Of a DNA stretch of 64,000 bases, positions 34,632 to 44,503 are shown one piece after another. How positions within the stretch are numbered: position 1 is the stretch's first letter; every line of letters begins with the position of its first letter. Under the pieces are notes generated by a model. It had not been told where the DNA came from, searched no databases, and worked only from the letters and a program-made list of their open reading frames with translations. A program made the position numbers and the translations under genes. Source of the DNA: Paenibacillus abyssi (GTDB lineage: Bacteria > Bacillota > Bacilli > Paenibacillales > Paenibacillaceae); contig NZ_BMGR01000018.1 of NCBI RefSeq assembly GCF_014640295.1, positions 54,104 to 118,103 on the forward strand, read 5' to 3'.

Positions 34632-35516
34632 ATGAACAAAAACTATATGAATCAGGGCTTCGTCCATGCGATCTTTATCGTACTCGTCAGCCTTTGCCTG
34701 TTTCCCTTTCTATTATTAGTCATGGCCTCGTTTACAGCGGAGCAATCCATTGTGCGGGACGGTTACAGCTTATTTCCCAAAATGCTTAGCCTTGATGCGT
34801 ATACCTATCTATGGAATGAGTCGACCGCTCTGCTCCGCGCTTACGGCATTACGATTATGATTACGGTCATTGGCACATTCGTCGGCCTGCTCATTTCGGC
34901 CTTACTGGCTTACCCGCTTTCCAGACGGGATATGCCAATGCGCGGGGTGTTATCGTTCCTCGTCTTCTTCACCCTTCTGTTCAACGGTGGACTTGTACCC
35001 ACGTATCTGGTCTATACGGAAGTGTTCCATCTGAAGAACACGTTAATGTCACTGATCATACCAGGCTTGTTAACGAACGGTTTCTTCATCCTGCTGATCC
35101 GCTCGTTCTTCAGCACCTCCATTCCGGTGCCGATCATCGAATCCGCCTATATTGACGGGGCGACGGAATTCAAAATTTTCTATCGCATCGTGCTCCCGTT
35201 GTCGCTTCCGATCCTTGCGACGATCGGCTTGATGCTGACGATCTCGTATTGGAACGACTGGTTTAACGGTCTCATATACATTACGAAGCCTGAGCTCTTC
35301 AGTATCCAGAATCTGCTGAACCGGATGCTGACCAACATTCAGTTCCTGCAGCAGAACAACCTTGGAGGCAACTCATCGCAGGCGGCAGCCAGTGTGCCGA
35401 TGAACTCCGTACGGATGGCGATGGCGGTTGTCGGCATTCTGCCGATCATCATGGTATATCCATTCTTCCAGAAATACTTCGTTAAAGGGCTTACAATTGG
35501 CGCAGTCAAAGGTTAA
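34632..35516 (+). CDS. Oligosaccharide ABC permease, LplC/YtcP type
   Basis: A 294-residue partner permease with GGLVPTYLVYTEVFHLKNT, characteristic of YtcP/LplC, and the EAA-like loop ESAYIDGATEFKIFYRIVLPL. It ends in FVKGLTIGAVKG, the common C-terminus of this type. ATG 34632 follows GGAAGGAG, 21 bases after the preceding stop. Confidence 0.93.
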   Translation: MNKNYMNQGFVHAIFIVLVSLCLFPFLLLVMASFTAEQSIVRDGYSLFPKMLSLDAYTYLWNESTALLRAYGITIMITVIGTFVGLLISALLAYPLSRRDMPMRGVLSFLVFFTLLFNGGLVPTYLVYTEVFHLKNTLMSLIIPGLLTNGFFILLIRSFFSTSIPVPIIESAYIDGATEFKIFYRIVLPLSLPILATIGLMLTISYWNDWFNGLIYITKPELFSIQNLLNRMLTNIQFLQQNNLGGNSSQAAASVPMNSVRMAMAVVGILPIIMVYPFFQKYFVKGLTIGAVKG

Positions 35517-35578
35517 CCATTCCCGGTTACTCCGGTATCCGGTTGGTAAATAAATCAAAAGGAATTATAGGGGGAAAA

Positions 35579-37099
35579 ATGCGTATGAGATCATCAAGAT
35601 TGTTAGGTTTTATTTCCATCCTGCTTATCCTGTCTCTGATGCTGGCGGCCTGCAGTTCATCGAACGAATCAGGCAACTCGGCAACAGCTGAGAGGAACGG
35701 CGAGGCAGCATCAAACGTCGAATCCGTCCAATTGACAATGGCGTTCCTGAATATCGGAAATATGGCGGACATGGGCTCCGTACAGGAAGAAATCAATAAG
35801 ATTACGAAAGAAAAAATCAATGCGACCGTTAACCTCATGCCGATCGATGTCGCAGCTTGGAATCAACAGACTAACCTGCTGCTCGCAGGCAACGAACCGC
35901 TTGATCTGATCGTGACGTCATCCTTCTTCAATTACAGCGCTCAAGTGGCCAAGGGGCAACTGGTCGAGCTGGATGAGCTGCTGGAAACTTACGGGCCGGA
36001 AATTAAGAACACAATGGATCCGGCGATCTACAACGGCACCAAGATTGACGGGAAAAATTATGGTGTGCCGAGTATTCGGGATACCGCGGCGGATTACGGC
36101 ATGGTGATGCGCAAGGATATCGTCGACAAGCACAATATCGATCTCTCCGCCGTGAAGACCTTCGAGGATTTGGAGCCGATTTTTGAAACGATCAAGCAGA
36201 ACGAACCGGAGTTGACTCCGCTCGTGCAGGGCAGCCAAGGTCAAAGCGTTGTTGCTATGATGATGTATCCTCACATCGATCATTTGGGGGATCATCTGGG
36301 CGGTTTGCTCCTCGACGATCCGGAGCTGAAAATCGTCAATTTGTTCGAAACCGATATTTTTAAGGAGAAGGTAGAGCTGGCGAGAAAATGGTATCAGGCC
36401 GGTTATATTTTACAGGACGCAGCGACCACGCAGGAGCTTGGCACAAGCCTGGTGAAAGCCGGCAAAGCGTTCGGTTATTTCTCCAACATGAAGCCCGGCT
36501 TTGAACAGCAGGAGACCAACATCATCGGTATGGAAATGGTCGGCGTCCGTTTGAGCGAGCCGGTGTCCATCTCCAATGCGGGGAACGGTTTCATGATGTC
36601 CATTGCCAGAAACAGCAAGCATCCGGAACGCGCAATGCAGCTGATGAATCTGTTATATACCGATGCGGATGTGATGAATCTGCTCGCTAACGGTATCGAA
36701 GGCAAGCATTACGTGATGAACGAAGACGACACGATCAGAAAGCCGGACGGCGTGAGTGAATCGAGCTACCAGTTCAACCAATGGCAGATCGGCAACAATT
36801 TCCTTACTTATGTATGGGAAGGCACAGATCCGCAAATCTGGGAACTGACAAAGGAATTTAACCAATCGGCGAAATTCTCCAAAGCGCTTGGCTTCTCCTT
36901 TAACGCAGATCCGGTGAAAACGGAAATTGCAGCCGCAAACAACGTTTTAAGCCAATACCGCGTCGGCCTTGAATCGGGCACCTTGGATCCATCCGTCATT
37001 AATGAATTCAACGATAAGCTTAAAGCGGCAGGTCTGGAGAAGATCATGGCCGAGAAGCAAAAGCAGATCGATGCTTGGGCAGCAGCCAGCGCGCAATAA
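35579..37099 (+). CDS. Oligosaccharide-binding lipoprotein (DUF3502-type)
   Basis: A lipoprotein of about 506 residues; ATG 35579 follows GGGGGAAAA, with ATG 35585 also possible. The signal peptide ends in LAAC and is followed by a Ser/Asn linker. The family-1 fold carries a C-terminal domain with YQFNQWQIGNNFLTYVWEGT, typical of DUF3502 solute-binding proteins that accompany LplB/YtcP permeases. Unlike the other importers here, it is encoded after the permeases. The neighbouring GH78 and GH3 genes suggest rhamnose-containing glycosides. Confidence 0.9.
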   Translation: MRMRSSRLLGFISILLILSLMLAACSSSNESGNSATAERNGEAASNVESVQLTMAFLNIGNMADMGSVQEEINKITKEKINATVNLMPIDVAAWNQQTNLLLAGNEPLDLIVTSSFFNYSAQVAKGQLVELDELLETYGPEIKNTMDPAIYNGTKIDGKNYGVPSIRDTAADYGMVMRKDIVDKHNIDLSAVKTFEDLEPIFETIKQNEPELTPLVQGSQGQSVVAMMMYPHIDHLGDHLGGLLLDDPELKIVNLFETDIFKEKVELARKWYQAGYILQDAATTQELGTSLVKAGKAFGYFSNMKPGFEQQETNIIGMEMVGVRLSEPVSISNAGNGFMMSIARNSKHPERAMQLMNLLYTDADVMNLLANGIEGKHYVMNEDDTIRKPDGVSESSYQFNQWQIGNNFLTYVWEGTDPQIWELTKEFNQSAKFSKALGFSFNADPVKTEIAAANNVLSQYRVGLESGTLDPSVINEFNDKLKAAGLEKIMAEKQKQIDAWAAASAQ

Positions 37100-37115
37100 G
37101 CAAGCAGAATCTATG

Positions 37116-37150
37116 GCGTGCTCCATCTAACCGTGGGGTGCGCTGTTTTT
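37116..37150 (+). terminator. Weak terminator after binding-protein gene
   Basis: GCGTGCTCCA (37116-37125) pairs with TGGGGTGCGC (37134-37143) using three wobbles, followed by TGTTTTT. It may allow partial read-through into the hydrolase genes. Confidence 0.5.
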
Positions 37151-37204
37151 CGTTATTGAAATTGAAGCTTCGTTTACAGCTTGGTCATTGGAAAGGGGAT
37201 AACC

Positions 37205-39880
37205 ATGTTCACGATTAGCGAACTGCGATGCGAATATTTCGAAAATCCGATCGGGCTTGGCACGCGCCAGCCGCGGGTTAGCTGGAAGCTTCAAGCTGAC
37301 GGTAGGGGGATCCTCCAAACCGCCTATCAGATTCAGACCGCCACTGACGAAACCTTCAATGATATGTTGTGGGATTCGGGAGTTAACGAATCGGATCAGT
37401 CTGTCCATATTGAGCTCAACGGTATGAATATTGAATCGAGAAGGCGGTACTACTACCGGGTTCGGGCATGGAATCAAAAAGGGCAAACCACAGGATGGTC
37501 GGAGATTGCTTACTTTGAAATGGGTCTGCTGGATCACGCCGAATGGTCCGCGGAGTGGATCGCCGCGCCGACCGGTTCGTTCCCGGCGGACTCAGAGCGG
37601 GTGCCGCTGCTCCGCAAGACGTTTACGGTGGACGGCGCGGTACGTTCTGCGAGAGTATATGCTACTGCGCACGGTGTTTACGAGTTGGAGCTTAACGGAC
37701 GGCGAGTCAGCGACGCCTATTTTGCGCCCGGTTGGACCAGCTACGACCATCGCCTGCAGTATCAGACGTACGATGTGACGGAGCTGCTTACCCCTGGCGA
37801 TAATGCGCTCGGCGGGCTGCTCGGGGGCGGCTGGTATAAAGGGCATTTGGGTTGGGCTGGAGATAAAGCGCTGTACGGCGACCGGACCGCTCTGCTTCTT
37901 CAGCTTCATATCGCATTCGAGGACGGCCGGGAGCAGGTGATCGTCACCGACGGGAGCTGGAAGGCCGCGGGTAGTCCGATCCTGATGTCGGATATCTACC
38001 ATGGGGAAACGTACGATGCTAGGTTGGAACTTAGTGGCTGGTGTCTTCCTGGCTTCGACGACTCCGATTGGAGCCGCGCGGAGACATTGGAGCGTCGAAA
38101 GGACCTCTTGATCGCGCAGGAGAATGTTCCGGTACGGAAGATCGAAGAGATTAAGCCGGTTGCGCTGCTGCGTACGCCGGACGGAGATACCGTGATCGAC
38201 TTGGGTCAAAACATGGTCGGATGGGTCCGGTTTACGGTGCGGGGAGAGGGCGGCCGTGAGGTGGAGATCCATCACGCGGAAGTGCTTGACCGCGAAGGAA
38301 ACTTCTACATCGGCAACATTCGAGCTGCCAAGCAGAGGATCCGTTACGTGTGCAAGGGCTCGGGTGAGGAGACGTTTGAGCCTCATTTCACGTTCCAGGG
38401 CTTCCGTTACATCCGCTTGATCGGATTCGGCGAGACGGTGCGGCTCGAGGATTTTACCGGTGTCGTGCTCCATTCGGATATGGACATCACCGGTGAGTTC
38501 ACCTGCTCCGACCCGCTCGTCAATCAATTGCAGCACAACATTCTTTGGGGAATGAAGGGCAATTTCCTCGACGTGCCGACAGACTGCCCGCAGCGCGATG
38601 AGAGGCTCGGCTGGACCGGCGACGCGCAGATTTTCATCCGCACCGCAGGATACCTTGCCAATATTGCCCCTTTCTTCACCAAATGGCTGGGCGATTTGAA
38701 GGCGGAGCAAGGGGAAGACGGAGGCGTGCCATTTGTCATTCCGAACGTGCTTCCGAAGATGACGCTCGAACCGGTCTTTGCCAATCCGACGTCGGCCGCA
38801 GCATGGAGCGACGCCGCCGTCATTTGCCCCTGGACGATCTATTTATGTTATGGAGATAAGAGAATTCTGGAAACGCAGTATGACAGCATGAAGGCTTGGG
38901 TCGAATACATGCGTCGTCAAGGCGACAATGAATTCCTCTGGAACACCGGCTTTCAGTTCGGGGATTGGCTGGCGTTAGACGCGAAGGAAGGCGCCTTCAT
39001 CGGGGCCACGGACGGAGATTATGTCGCTACGGCTTATTTCGCCCTATCCACCTCGATCCTGCAGAAAACGGCGGCTGTGCTCGGCCGGACGGAGGATGAG
39101 GCGCGTTATGCGGAGCTGTATGCAGGCATTAAGAAAGCGTTCACGGAGGAGTTCGTCACGCCGTCAGGACGGTTATCCGTGCCGACGCAGACAGCCCAAG
39201 TGATCGGACTGACATTCGGGCTGCTGGAAGGGCAGGCCCAGGAGAGAGCGGTAAGGAAGCTGGAGAAATTGCTCGCGGACAACAGCTTCCACCTCAATAC
39301 GGGCTTTGTAGGTACGCCTTATCTGAACCATGCGCTTAGCAGTTTCGGCTTGAATGAAATTGCCTACAAGCTGCTCTTCCAGCAGGACTTCCCATCCTGG
39401 CTGTACCAGGTGACCAAAGGCGCGACGACGATTTGGGAGCATTGGGACGGCATAAAGGAAGACGGCACGTTCTGGAGCGACCAGATGAATTCGTTCAATC
39501 ATTATGCGTACGGCGCGATCGGCGATTGGCTGTACCGTGTGGTCGCCGGGATCAATACCGGGGAGAGCGGTCCGGGCTATAAGCGGATGATGATCCGGCC
39601 GCAGCCGGGTGACGGGCTGAAGTGGGCCGAAGGCCGGTTGGATACGATGTATGGCAAGGTTTGCTCCCGCTGGAGCAAGCTGGAGAACGGACGCATGGAG
39701 ATCCGGGTTTCAATTCCGGTGAATGCGGCGGCCGATATTGTCCTGCCTGATGCGTTATTGGATGTCGTCACAGAAGGCGGGAAGGCGCTGGCGGAAGCGG
39801 ACGGCATCGCTGAAGCGATGCAGACGGACACGGGAGTAAGCCTATCCGCCGGATCGGGCGATTATGTATTCATTTATTAA
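37205..39880 (+). CDS. Alpha-L-rhamnosidase, GH78
   Basis: An 891-residue cytoplasmic glycoside hydrolase with no signal peptide. ATG 37205 follows GGAAAGGGG. In order: an N-terminal Fn3-like domain (EYFENPIGLGTRQPRVSWKL), the rhamnosidase N domains, an (alpha/alpha)6 catalytic barrel with DCPQRDERLGWTGDAQIF near residue 460, and a C-terminal beta-sandwich. These are the Bac_rhamnosid and Bac_rhamnosid6H marks. It removes terminal alpha-L-rhamnose from imported oligosaccharides or plant glycosides. It heads a run of hydrolase genes with short gaps (20 to 26 bases). Confidence 0.95.
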   Translation: MFTISELRCEYFENPIGLGTRQPRVSWKLQADGRGILQTAYQIQTATDETFNDMLWDSGVNESDQSVHIELNGMNIESRRRYYYRVRAWNQKGQTTGWSEIAYFEMGLLDHAEWSAEWIAAPTGSFPADSERVPLLRKTFTVDGAVRSARVYATAHGVYELELNGRRVSDAYFAPGWTSYDHRLQYQTYDVTELLTPGDNALGGLLGGGWYKGHLGWAGDKALYGDRTALLLQLHIAFEDGREQVIVTDGSWKAAGSPILMSDIYHGETYDARLELSGWCLPGFDDSDWSRAETLERRKDLLIAQENVPVRKIEEIKPVALLRTPDGDTVIDLGQNMVGWVRFTVRGEGGREVEIHHAEVLDREGNFYIGNIRAAKQRIRYVCKGSGEETFEPHFTFQGFRYIRLIGFGETVRLEDFTGVVLHSDMDITGEFTCSDPLVNQLQHNILWGMKGNFLDVPTDCPQRDERLGWTGDAQIFIRTAGYLANIAPFFTKWLGDLKAEQGEDGGVPFVIPNVLPKMTLEPVFANPTSAAAWSDAAVICPWTIYLCYGDKRILETQYDSMKAWVEYMRRQGDNEFLWNTGFQFGDWLALDAKEGAFIGATDGDYVATAYFALSTSILQKTAAVLGRTEDEARYAELYAGIKKAFTEEFVTPSGRLSVPTQTAQVIGLTFGLLEGQAQERAVRKLEKLLADNSFHLNTGFVGTPYLNHALSSFGLNEIAYKLLFQQDFPSWLYQVTKGATTIWEHWDGIKEDGTFWSDQMNSFNHYAYGAIGDWLYRVVAGINTGESGPGYKRMMIRPQPGDGLKWAEGRLDTMYGKVCSRWSKLENGRMEIRVSIPVNAAADIVLPDALLDVVTEGGKALAEADGIAEAMQTDTGVSLSAGSGDYVFIY

Positions 39881-39900
39881 CTTATAGGAGTGAATTTAGG

Positions 39901-40812
39901 ATGAAACTGCCTTTTGACGTACCGGAGTGGCGCAAAATCCGGTTGATGATCAATTCGGATGCCAAGAACGAGGCGGACGACCAGTTCGCCATCGTTCACG
40001 CTCTGCTCACGCCAAGGTTTAAAATTAAAGGCATCATTGCCGCCCAGTTCGAAACGACGGCGAAGATGATGGGCCGGGAAAACACGATGCAGCAAAGCTA
40101 TGATGAGATCCGGAAGGTGCTGTCCTTAATGGATCTTGATGGACAAGTGCCGGTGTATAAAGGCGCCGTCAATCCACTCGCCGACGAATCGTCTCCGGAA
40201 CCGTCGGAGGGGGCGGAGGCGATTGTGCGTGAGGCGCTCGCAGATGATCCTTCTCCGCTGTACGTCGTATTTCTAGGGCCGTTAACGGACATGGCAACGG
40301 CTTATCTGATGGAGCCAAGCATCGCAGGGAAAGTGACGGTTATCTGGATCGGTGGAGAAATGTATCCCAAAGGCGGCTGGGAATATAATCTGTTCAATGA
40401 TATCTACGCGGCCAATGTGGTATTCGATTCGGACATCGAGCTCTGGCAGGTGCCCCGGAACGTATACAGCACAATGCGCGTAAGCCTCGCTGAGCTCATG
40501 TACAAGGTAAAGCCCTGCGGCGCGATCGGGGACTACTTGTATCAACAGCTGGTTGATTTCAACAATTCGATGACATACCCGCAGTGGCCGAAGGGGGAGA
40601 TGTGGTCGCTCGGCGATTCGCCGGCGATCAGCCTGCTCCTGGACGACCACGAATACGGATATGAATATATGTCGGCTCCACGCATTACGCAGGATATGTA
40701 CTACGTTCACGATCAGAAGGAGAGAATGGTCCGCGTGTATCATTACGTCGATCCGCGGTTTACGCTGGAAGATATGTTTGCGAAGCTTGCGCTGAATTAC
40801 GGACAGCGATAA
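39901..40812 (+). CDS. Nucleoside-hydrolase-like protein with variant metal motif
   Basis: A 303-residue protein with the inosine-uridine nucleoside hydrolase fold. The N-terminal strand, usually DTDPGxDD, here reads NSDAKNEADD (18-27): the first Asp is Asn and two extra residues precede the Asp-Asp pair, so calcium binding differs from classical enzymes. YVVFLGPLTDMATAYL and VIWIGGEMYPKGGWEYN are recognisable later segments. Being set between GH78 and GH3 genes it may cleave an unusual glycoside, possibly not a nucleoside. AGGAGTG precedes the ATG. Confidence 0.75.
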   Translation: MKLPFDVPEWRKIRLMINSDAKNEADDQFAIVHALLTPRFKIKGIIAAQFETTAKMMGRENTMQQSYDEIRKVLSLMDLDGQVPVYKGAVNPLADESSPEPSEGAEAIVREALADDPSPLYVVFLGPLTDMATAYLMEPSIAGKVTVIWIGGEMYPKGGWEYNLFNDIYAANVVFDSDIELWQVPRNVYSTMRVSLAELMYKVKPCGAIGDYLYQQLVDFNNSMTYPQWPKGEMWSLGDSPAISLLLDDHEYGYEYMSAPRITQDMYYVHDQKERMVRVYHYVDPRFTLEDMFAKLALNYGQR

Positions 40813-40838
40813 AAAAATCAAATGAAATGAGGATTTCC

Positions 40839-43061
40839 ATGAATATTGAACAGATTATCAGCGATATGACGGTTGAAGAGAAAATCAGGCTGCTTGCCGG
40901 AGAATCCTTCTGGGCGACTGAAGCGGTCGAACGGCTGGGCGTACCGTCTGTCGTCGTCACCGACGGCCCGCACGGGGTACGCCTCACGGATATGGAAACA
41001 CAGCATACGAAGCCCGCTACCGCGTTTCCGAACGAAGCGGCTATGGCAGCAACCTGGAACGAGGAGCTCATTCGCGACGCCGGCCGCGTCATGGCGGAAG
41101 AGTGTCAGTATTTCGGGGTCGGGGTACTGCTCGGGCCTGGCTTGAATGGCAAGCGATCGCCGCTTGGCGGCCGCAATTTCGAATATTTTTCCGAGGATCC
41201 GTATTTGACCGGCAAGATGGGGACAGCCTTCGTGCAAGGTGTTCAATCCGGCGGCGTAGGCACTTCGATCAAGCATTTCGTTGCCAACGAGCAGGAGAAG
41301 AACCGGATGGTCGTCAGCTCCGAGGTGGACGAGCGCACGCTGCGGGAAATTTATATGCTGCCGTTCGAAATGGTCGTGAAAGAAGCAGAACCATGGACTG
41401 TCATGTGTTCGTACAACAAAGTTAACGGCGTCCAAATGGGCAATAACGACGCGTACTTGAACGGTGTGCTGAAGCGGGAATGGGGCTTTGAAGGCCTCGT
41501 CATGTCGGACTGGGGCGCAGTCATCGACAAGCTCGCTTCCGTCCAATACGGTCTTGATCTGGAAATGCCCGGCCCGGGACACCGAAACGGGGAAGTATTC
41601 GAGGCGTACAAGAATGGCCTCGTAACGGACGACCAGCTGAATGATCACGTCCGCCGGATCTTGAACGTTGTGAAACGCGTGATCGAACAAAAACGCGAAG
41701 TTCCTTCGGTCGACCTGGGGCAGCACCATACGATCGCGAGGAGCGTCGCGGAGGAATCGCTTGTGCTGCTGAAGAATGAAAGCCAGCTTCTTCCGCTTCC
41801 GAAGCAAGTCAAGGTCGCAGTGCTGGGCAAATTCGCCGAGGCTCCGCGCTTTCAAGGCGGAGGCAGCTCCCATATGAACCCGGCGCAGCTGGACATTCCG
41901 CTGGAAGCGATCTCAAAATTCGCTGAGGTTCAATATCGTGCGGGGTATGAGGATGAGTCGGTTTCGGAAGCGCTTCTTCAAGAGGCCGTCGAAGCAGCGA
42001 AGGGTCAGGATGCGGTCATCCTATTCGTCGGTACGACAGACCGGATTGAAAGCGAAGGCTATGACCGGATGGACTTGAGTCTTCCAGAAAGCCATTTGCG
42101 ATTGATCGAAGCGGTATCAGCCGTCAATCCGAACGTCATTGTCGTCAACCATAGCGGCTCCGCCGTCGATTTCGAGCGTTTCGAACCGAAGGCCAGAGCA
42201 ATTCTTCACGCTTGGCTACCCGGCCAGGCAGGCGGCACGGCGATCGCGAATGTATTGTTCGGGGATTCCAACCCGTCCGGCAGATTAAGCGAGACCTTCC
42301 CGGTGGCGCTCGAGCACAACCCGTCGTATGTATCATTCCCTGGCGATATTCGCCAAGTGGCATACAGCGAGGGCATTTTTGTCGGGTACAGGCACTATGA
42401 TACGCGAAAGCTCCCCGTGAAATATGAATTTGGATACGGTCTGTCCTATACGAAGTTCGAATATTCCAATCTGGTCTTGTCGCAGGCAAGCTTGACGAAT
42501 GGAGACGTGCTTCAAGTAAAAGTGGATGTCACAAATACGGGGACCCGTGTCGGGAAAGAAGTCGTACAGGTGTATGTACAGGACGTCAAGTCCTCCGTGC
42601 CCAAAGCGCTCCGGGAGCTGAAAGGATTCTGCAAGGTGGAGCTTGCCGCAGGAGAGACGAAGACGGTGCTCATCGAGCTCGGCGAACGCGCCTTTGCCCA
42701 CTATGCCGAGCATCTTGGGAGGTTTGCGGTGGAATCAGGCGAGTTCGTCATTGGTGTCGGCGCTTCCTCCCGCAATATTCGTTTGACCGGAAAGGTGAAT
42801 TTTGCCTCGCAGGAGGAGGTCCGGGAACCTTTGACACTGCTACACGACCTGAAGGATTGGCTGGAGGACGACCGTTATGCGGACCGCATCAAGCCGATTT
42901 TTGCCAAAATGAATGTCGAGTCGAGCAGTCCGTTCTTCCCGATCATGATCGGAATGCCGATGCGAACCGCCGCTGCGTTCCTGCCGTTCTTCGGCGTATC
43001 GCCGGAAGTGGTGAAGGAACTGCATGAAGCGATTGGTTTGGCTGAATCGAGGAATGGATGA
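40839..43061 (+). CDS. Beta-glucosidase, GH3
   Basis: A 740-residue intracellular enzyme of GH3. ATG 40839 follows TGAGGA; the in-frame ATG at 40827 lacks a site. The N-terminal barrel contains TDGPHGVR, KHFVANEQEKNR and the nucleophile Asp224 in GLVMSDWGAV. The alpha/beta sandwich and Fn3-like C-terminal domain follow (GYGLSYTKFEYSNL). No PA14 insert is apparent. The extra C-terminal tail (about 660-740) is longer than in minimal enzymes. It probably removes beta-glucose exposed after rhamnose removal. Its stop overlaps the next start. Confidence 0.94.
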   Translation: MNIEQIISDMTVEEKIRLLAGESFWATEAVERLGVPSVVVTDGPHGVRLTDMETQHTKPATAFPNEAAMAATWNEELIRDAGRVMAEECQYFGVGVLLGPGLNGKRSPLGGRNFEYFSEDPYLTGKMGTAFVQGVQSGGVGTSIKHFVANEQEKNRMVVSSEVDERTLREIYMLPFEMVVKEAEPWTVMCSYNKVNGVQMGNNDAYLNGVLKREWGFEGLVMSDWGAVIDKLASVQYGLDLEMPGPGHRNGEVFEAYKNGLVTDDQLNDHVRRILNVVKRVIEQKREVPSVDLGQHHTIARSVAEESLVLLKNESQLLPLPKQVKVAVLGKFAEAPRFQGGGSSHMNPAQLDIPLEAISKFAEVQYRAGYEDESVSEALLQEAVEAAKGQDAVILFVGTTDRIESEGYDRMDLSLPESHLRLIEAVSAVNPNVIVVNHSGSAVDFERFEPKARAILHAWLPGQAGGTAIANVLFGDSNPSGRLSETFPVALEHNPSYVSFPGDIRQVAYSEGIFVGYRHYDTRKLPVKYEFGYGLSYTKFEYSNLVLSQASLTNGDVLQVKVDVTNTGTRVGKEVVQVYVQDVKSSVPKALRELKGFCKVELAAGETKTVLIELGERAFAHYAEHLGRFAVESGEFVIGVGASSRNIRLTGKVNFASQEEVREPLTLLHDLKDWLEDDRYADRIKPIFAKMNVESSSPFFPIMIGMPMRTAAAFLPFFGVSPEVVKELHEAIGLAESRNG

Positions 43062-44299
43062 GAACACAGGCGTTGACGGGCAAGCCTCAGTCCAGGCTCG
43101 CGGTGGGCATCGTGCTGGGGACCATTACAGCGATTGCTCCCTTCTCGATCGATATGTATTTGCCTGCACTGCCTGATATGGCGGCTGATTTCGGGGCAAG
43201 CGCCTCATTTACGCAGCTGAGCCTGACGTTATTTTTAGTAGGCTTGGCGCTCGGTCAGCTCATTGCCGGACCGGTCAGCGATGCGCTGGGAAGGCGAACA
43301 CCGCTGATCGTGGGCATGACGACCTTTGTGGCCATCTCCTTGCTGTGCGCGTTAGCAACTTCGATCAATGCACTCTTAATCCTTCGCTTTTTGCAAGGGC
43401 TGGCAGGCGCGGCCGGACTCGTAATTGCCAGAGCGATCGCAAGGGACAGCTTTGATGGGCCGGAGCTCACGAAGTTTTATGCGCTGCTCACGCTGATTGG
43501 AGGGGCAGGTCCAATCGTTGCGCCGCTTGTGGGCGGCCAACTGCTGCTGTTCACGTCTTGGCAGGGCGTGTTCGTCGCCTTGGCGGTGTTTGGCGCCTGC
43601 ATAACATTCACGGTAATCATTTCAGTGCCGGAATCCCTGCCTCAGCAAGCGCGTATCACGGGCGGGCTTAGCCAATCGCTGTCGACGATGACAAGGCTGC
43701 TGCAGAGCCGTGATCTGCTCGGATACTCCATCACGCAGGGGCTAATGATGGGCGGGCTGTTTGCCTATATTTCCGGCTCCTCTTTTATTATGCAGGACAT
43801 CTATGAAGTAACGCCGCAGACGTTCAGTTTGCTCTTTGCCCTGAACGGCTCGGGATTTATTCTCGGGGCGCAGGGAGCAGCGCGGCTCGTAAGCAGGTTC
43901 GAGGAGCGCTCCTTGCTTCTCACAGGTTTGATCATTTCATCCGGCGCCGGAATCTTTCTGCTGCTTGGATTGCTTTTTAAAGCGAGCCTATATTGGGTGA
44001 TTCCACCGCTTTTCTTGACTGTCTTCAGTGTCGGGATCATCAGTACGACCAGCATGTCGCTGGCGCTGCAGAAGCATAAGCAGTCGGCCGGCAGCGCAGC
44101 CGGATTGCTCGGCGTCATCGGCATGCTCTTCGGCGCCGCGATTTCTCCGTTAGCGGGACTGGGCGGCAGCGAGTCGGCTGCACCGCTCGGACTGGTCATT
44201 GCAGCGTGCTCCATTGGCGCAATGCTTAGCTATTTATTGCTGGTCCGAAGGTTAGAGCGATCAATCGGGTACGCTGAGGATCGTAATTTGAACGCTTAA
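43058..44299 (+). CDS. Bcr/CflA-family MFS efflux transporter
   Basis: A 413-residue major-facilitator protein with twelve predicted helices. IAPFSIDMYLPALPDMAADFG in helix 1 and LGQLIAGPVSDALGRRTPLI at the helix 2-3 loop are characteristic of Bcr/CflA drug exporters. ATG 43058 overlaps the GH3 stop (ATGA), so it is coupled to the hydrolase gene. This placement suggests export of an aglycone or other toxic product freed by glycoside cleavage, which is inference. Confidence 0.9.
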   Translation: MRTQALTGKPQSRLAVGIVLGTITAIAPFSIDMYLPALPDMAADFGASASFTQLSLTLFLVGLALGQLIAGPVSDALGRRTPLIVGMTTFVAISLLCALATSINALLILRFLQGLAGAAGLVIARAIARDSFDGPELTKFYALLTLIGGAGPIVAPLVGGQLLLFTSWQGVFVALAVFGACITFTVIISVPESLPQQARITGGLSQSLSTMTRLLQSRDLLGYSITQGLMMGGLFAYISGSSFIMQDIYEVTPQTFSLLFALNGSGFILGAQGAARLVSRFEERSLLLTGLIISSGAGIFLLLGLLFKASLYWVIPPLFLTVFSVGIISTTSMSLALQKHKQSAGSAAGLLGVIGMLFGAAISPLAGLGGSESAAPLGLVIAACSIGAMLSYLLLVRRLERSIGYAEDRNLNA

Positions 44300-44322
44300 T
44301 AAAGACTTGAAGATATTCGTAT

Positions 44323-44390
44323 CCCCTCCGCCGGAATGTAGCCGAGTCCATCGTCTTATGGATATATCGCTGTCAAGCGGAGGGGTTTTT
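44323..44390 (+). terminator. Long-loop terminator after efflux gene
   Basis: CCCCTCCGC (44323-44331) pairs perfectly with GCGGAGGGG (44377-44385), followed by TTTTT. The 45-base loop is unusually long but may hold an inner hairpin. Confidence 0.65.
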
Positions 44391-44503
44391 ATCGTTATGG
44401 AGACAATTCCTAAAAATTTTACATCTCTTTACACACGAACGTTTGTTTGGTATATTTCAATAAACAGATCATATGTACGTTTTTTGTGTATGGAGGTGGC
44501 GTC

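Noticed and set aside
37592..38710. 372-codon open frame on the minus strand
   Set aside because: It is antisense to the GH78 catalytic region; the plus-strand product is a full-length rhamnosidase, and the long frame reflects codon bias.
40818..41873. 351-codon open frame on the minus strand
   Set aside because: Antisense to the GH3 gene without its own ribosome site or recognisable motif.
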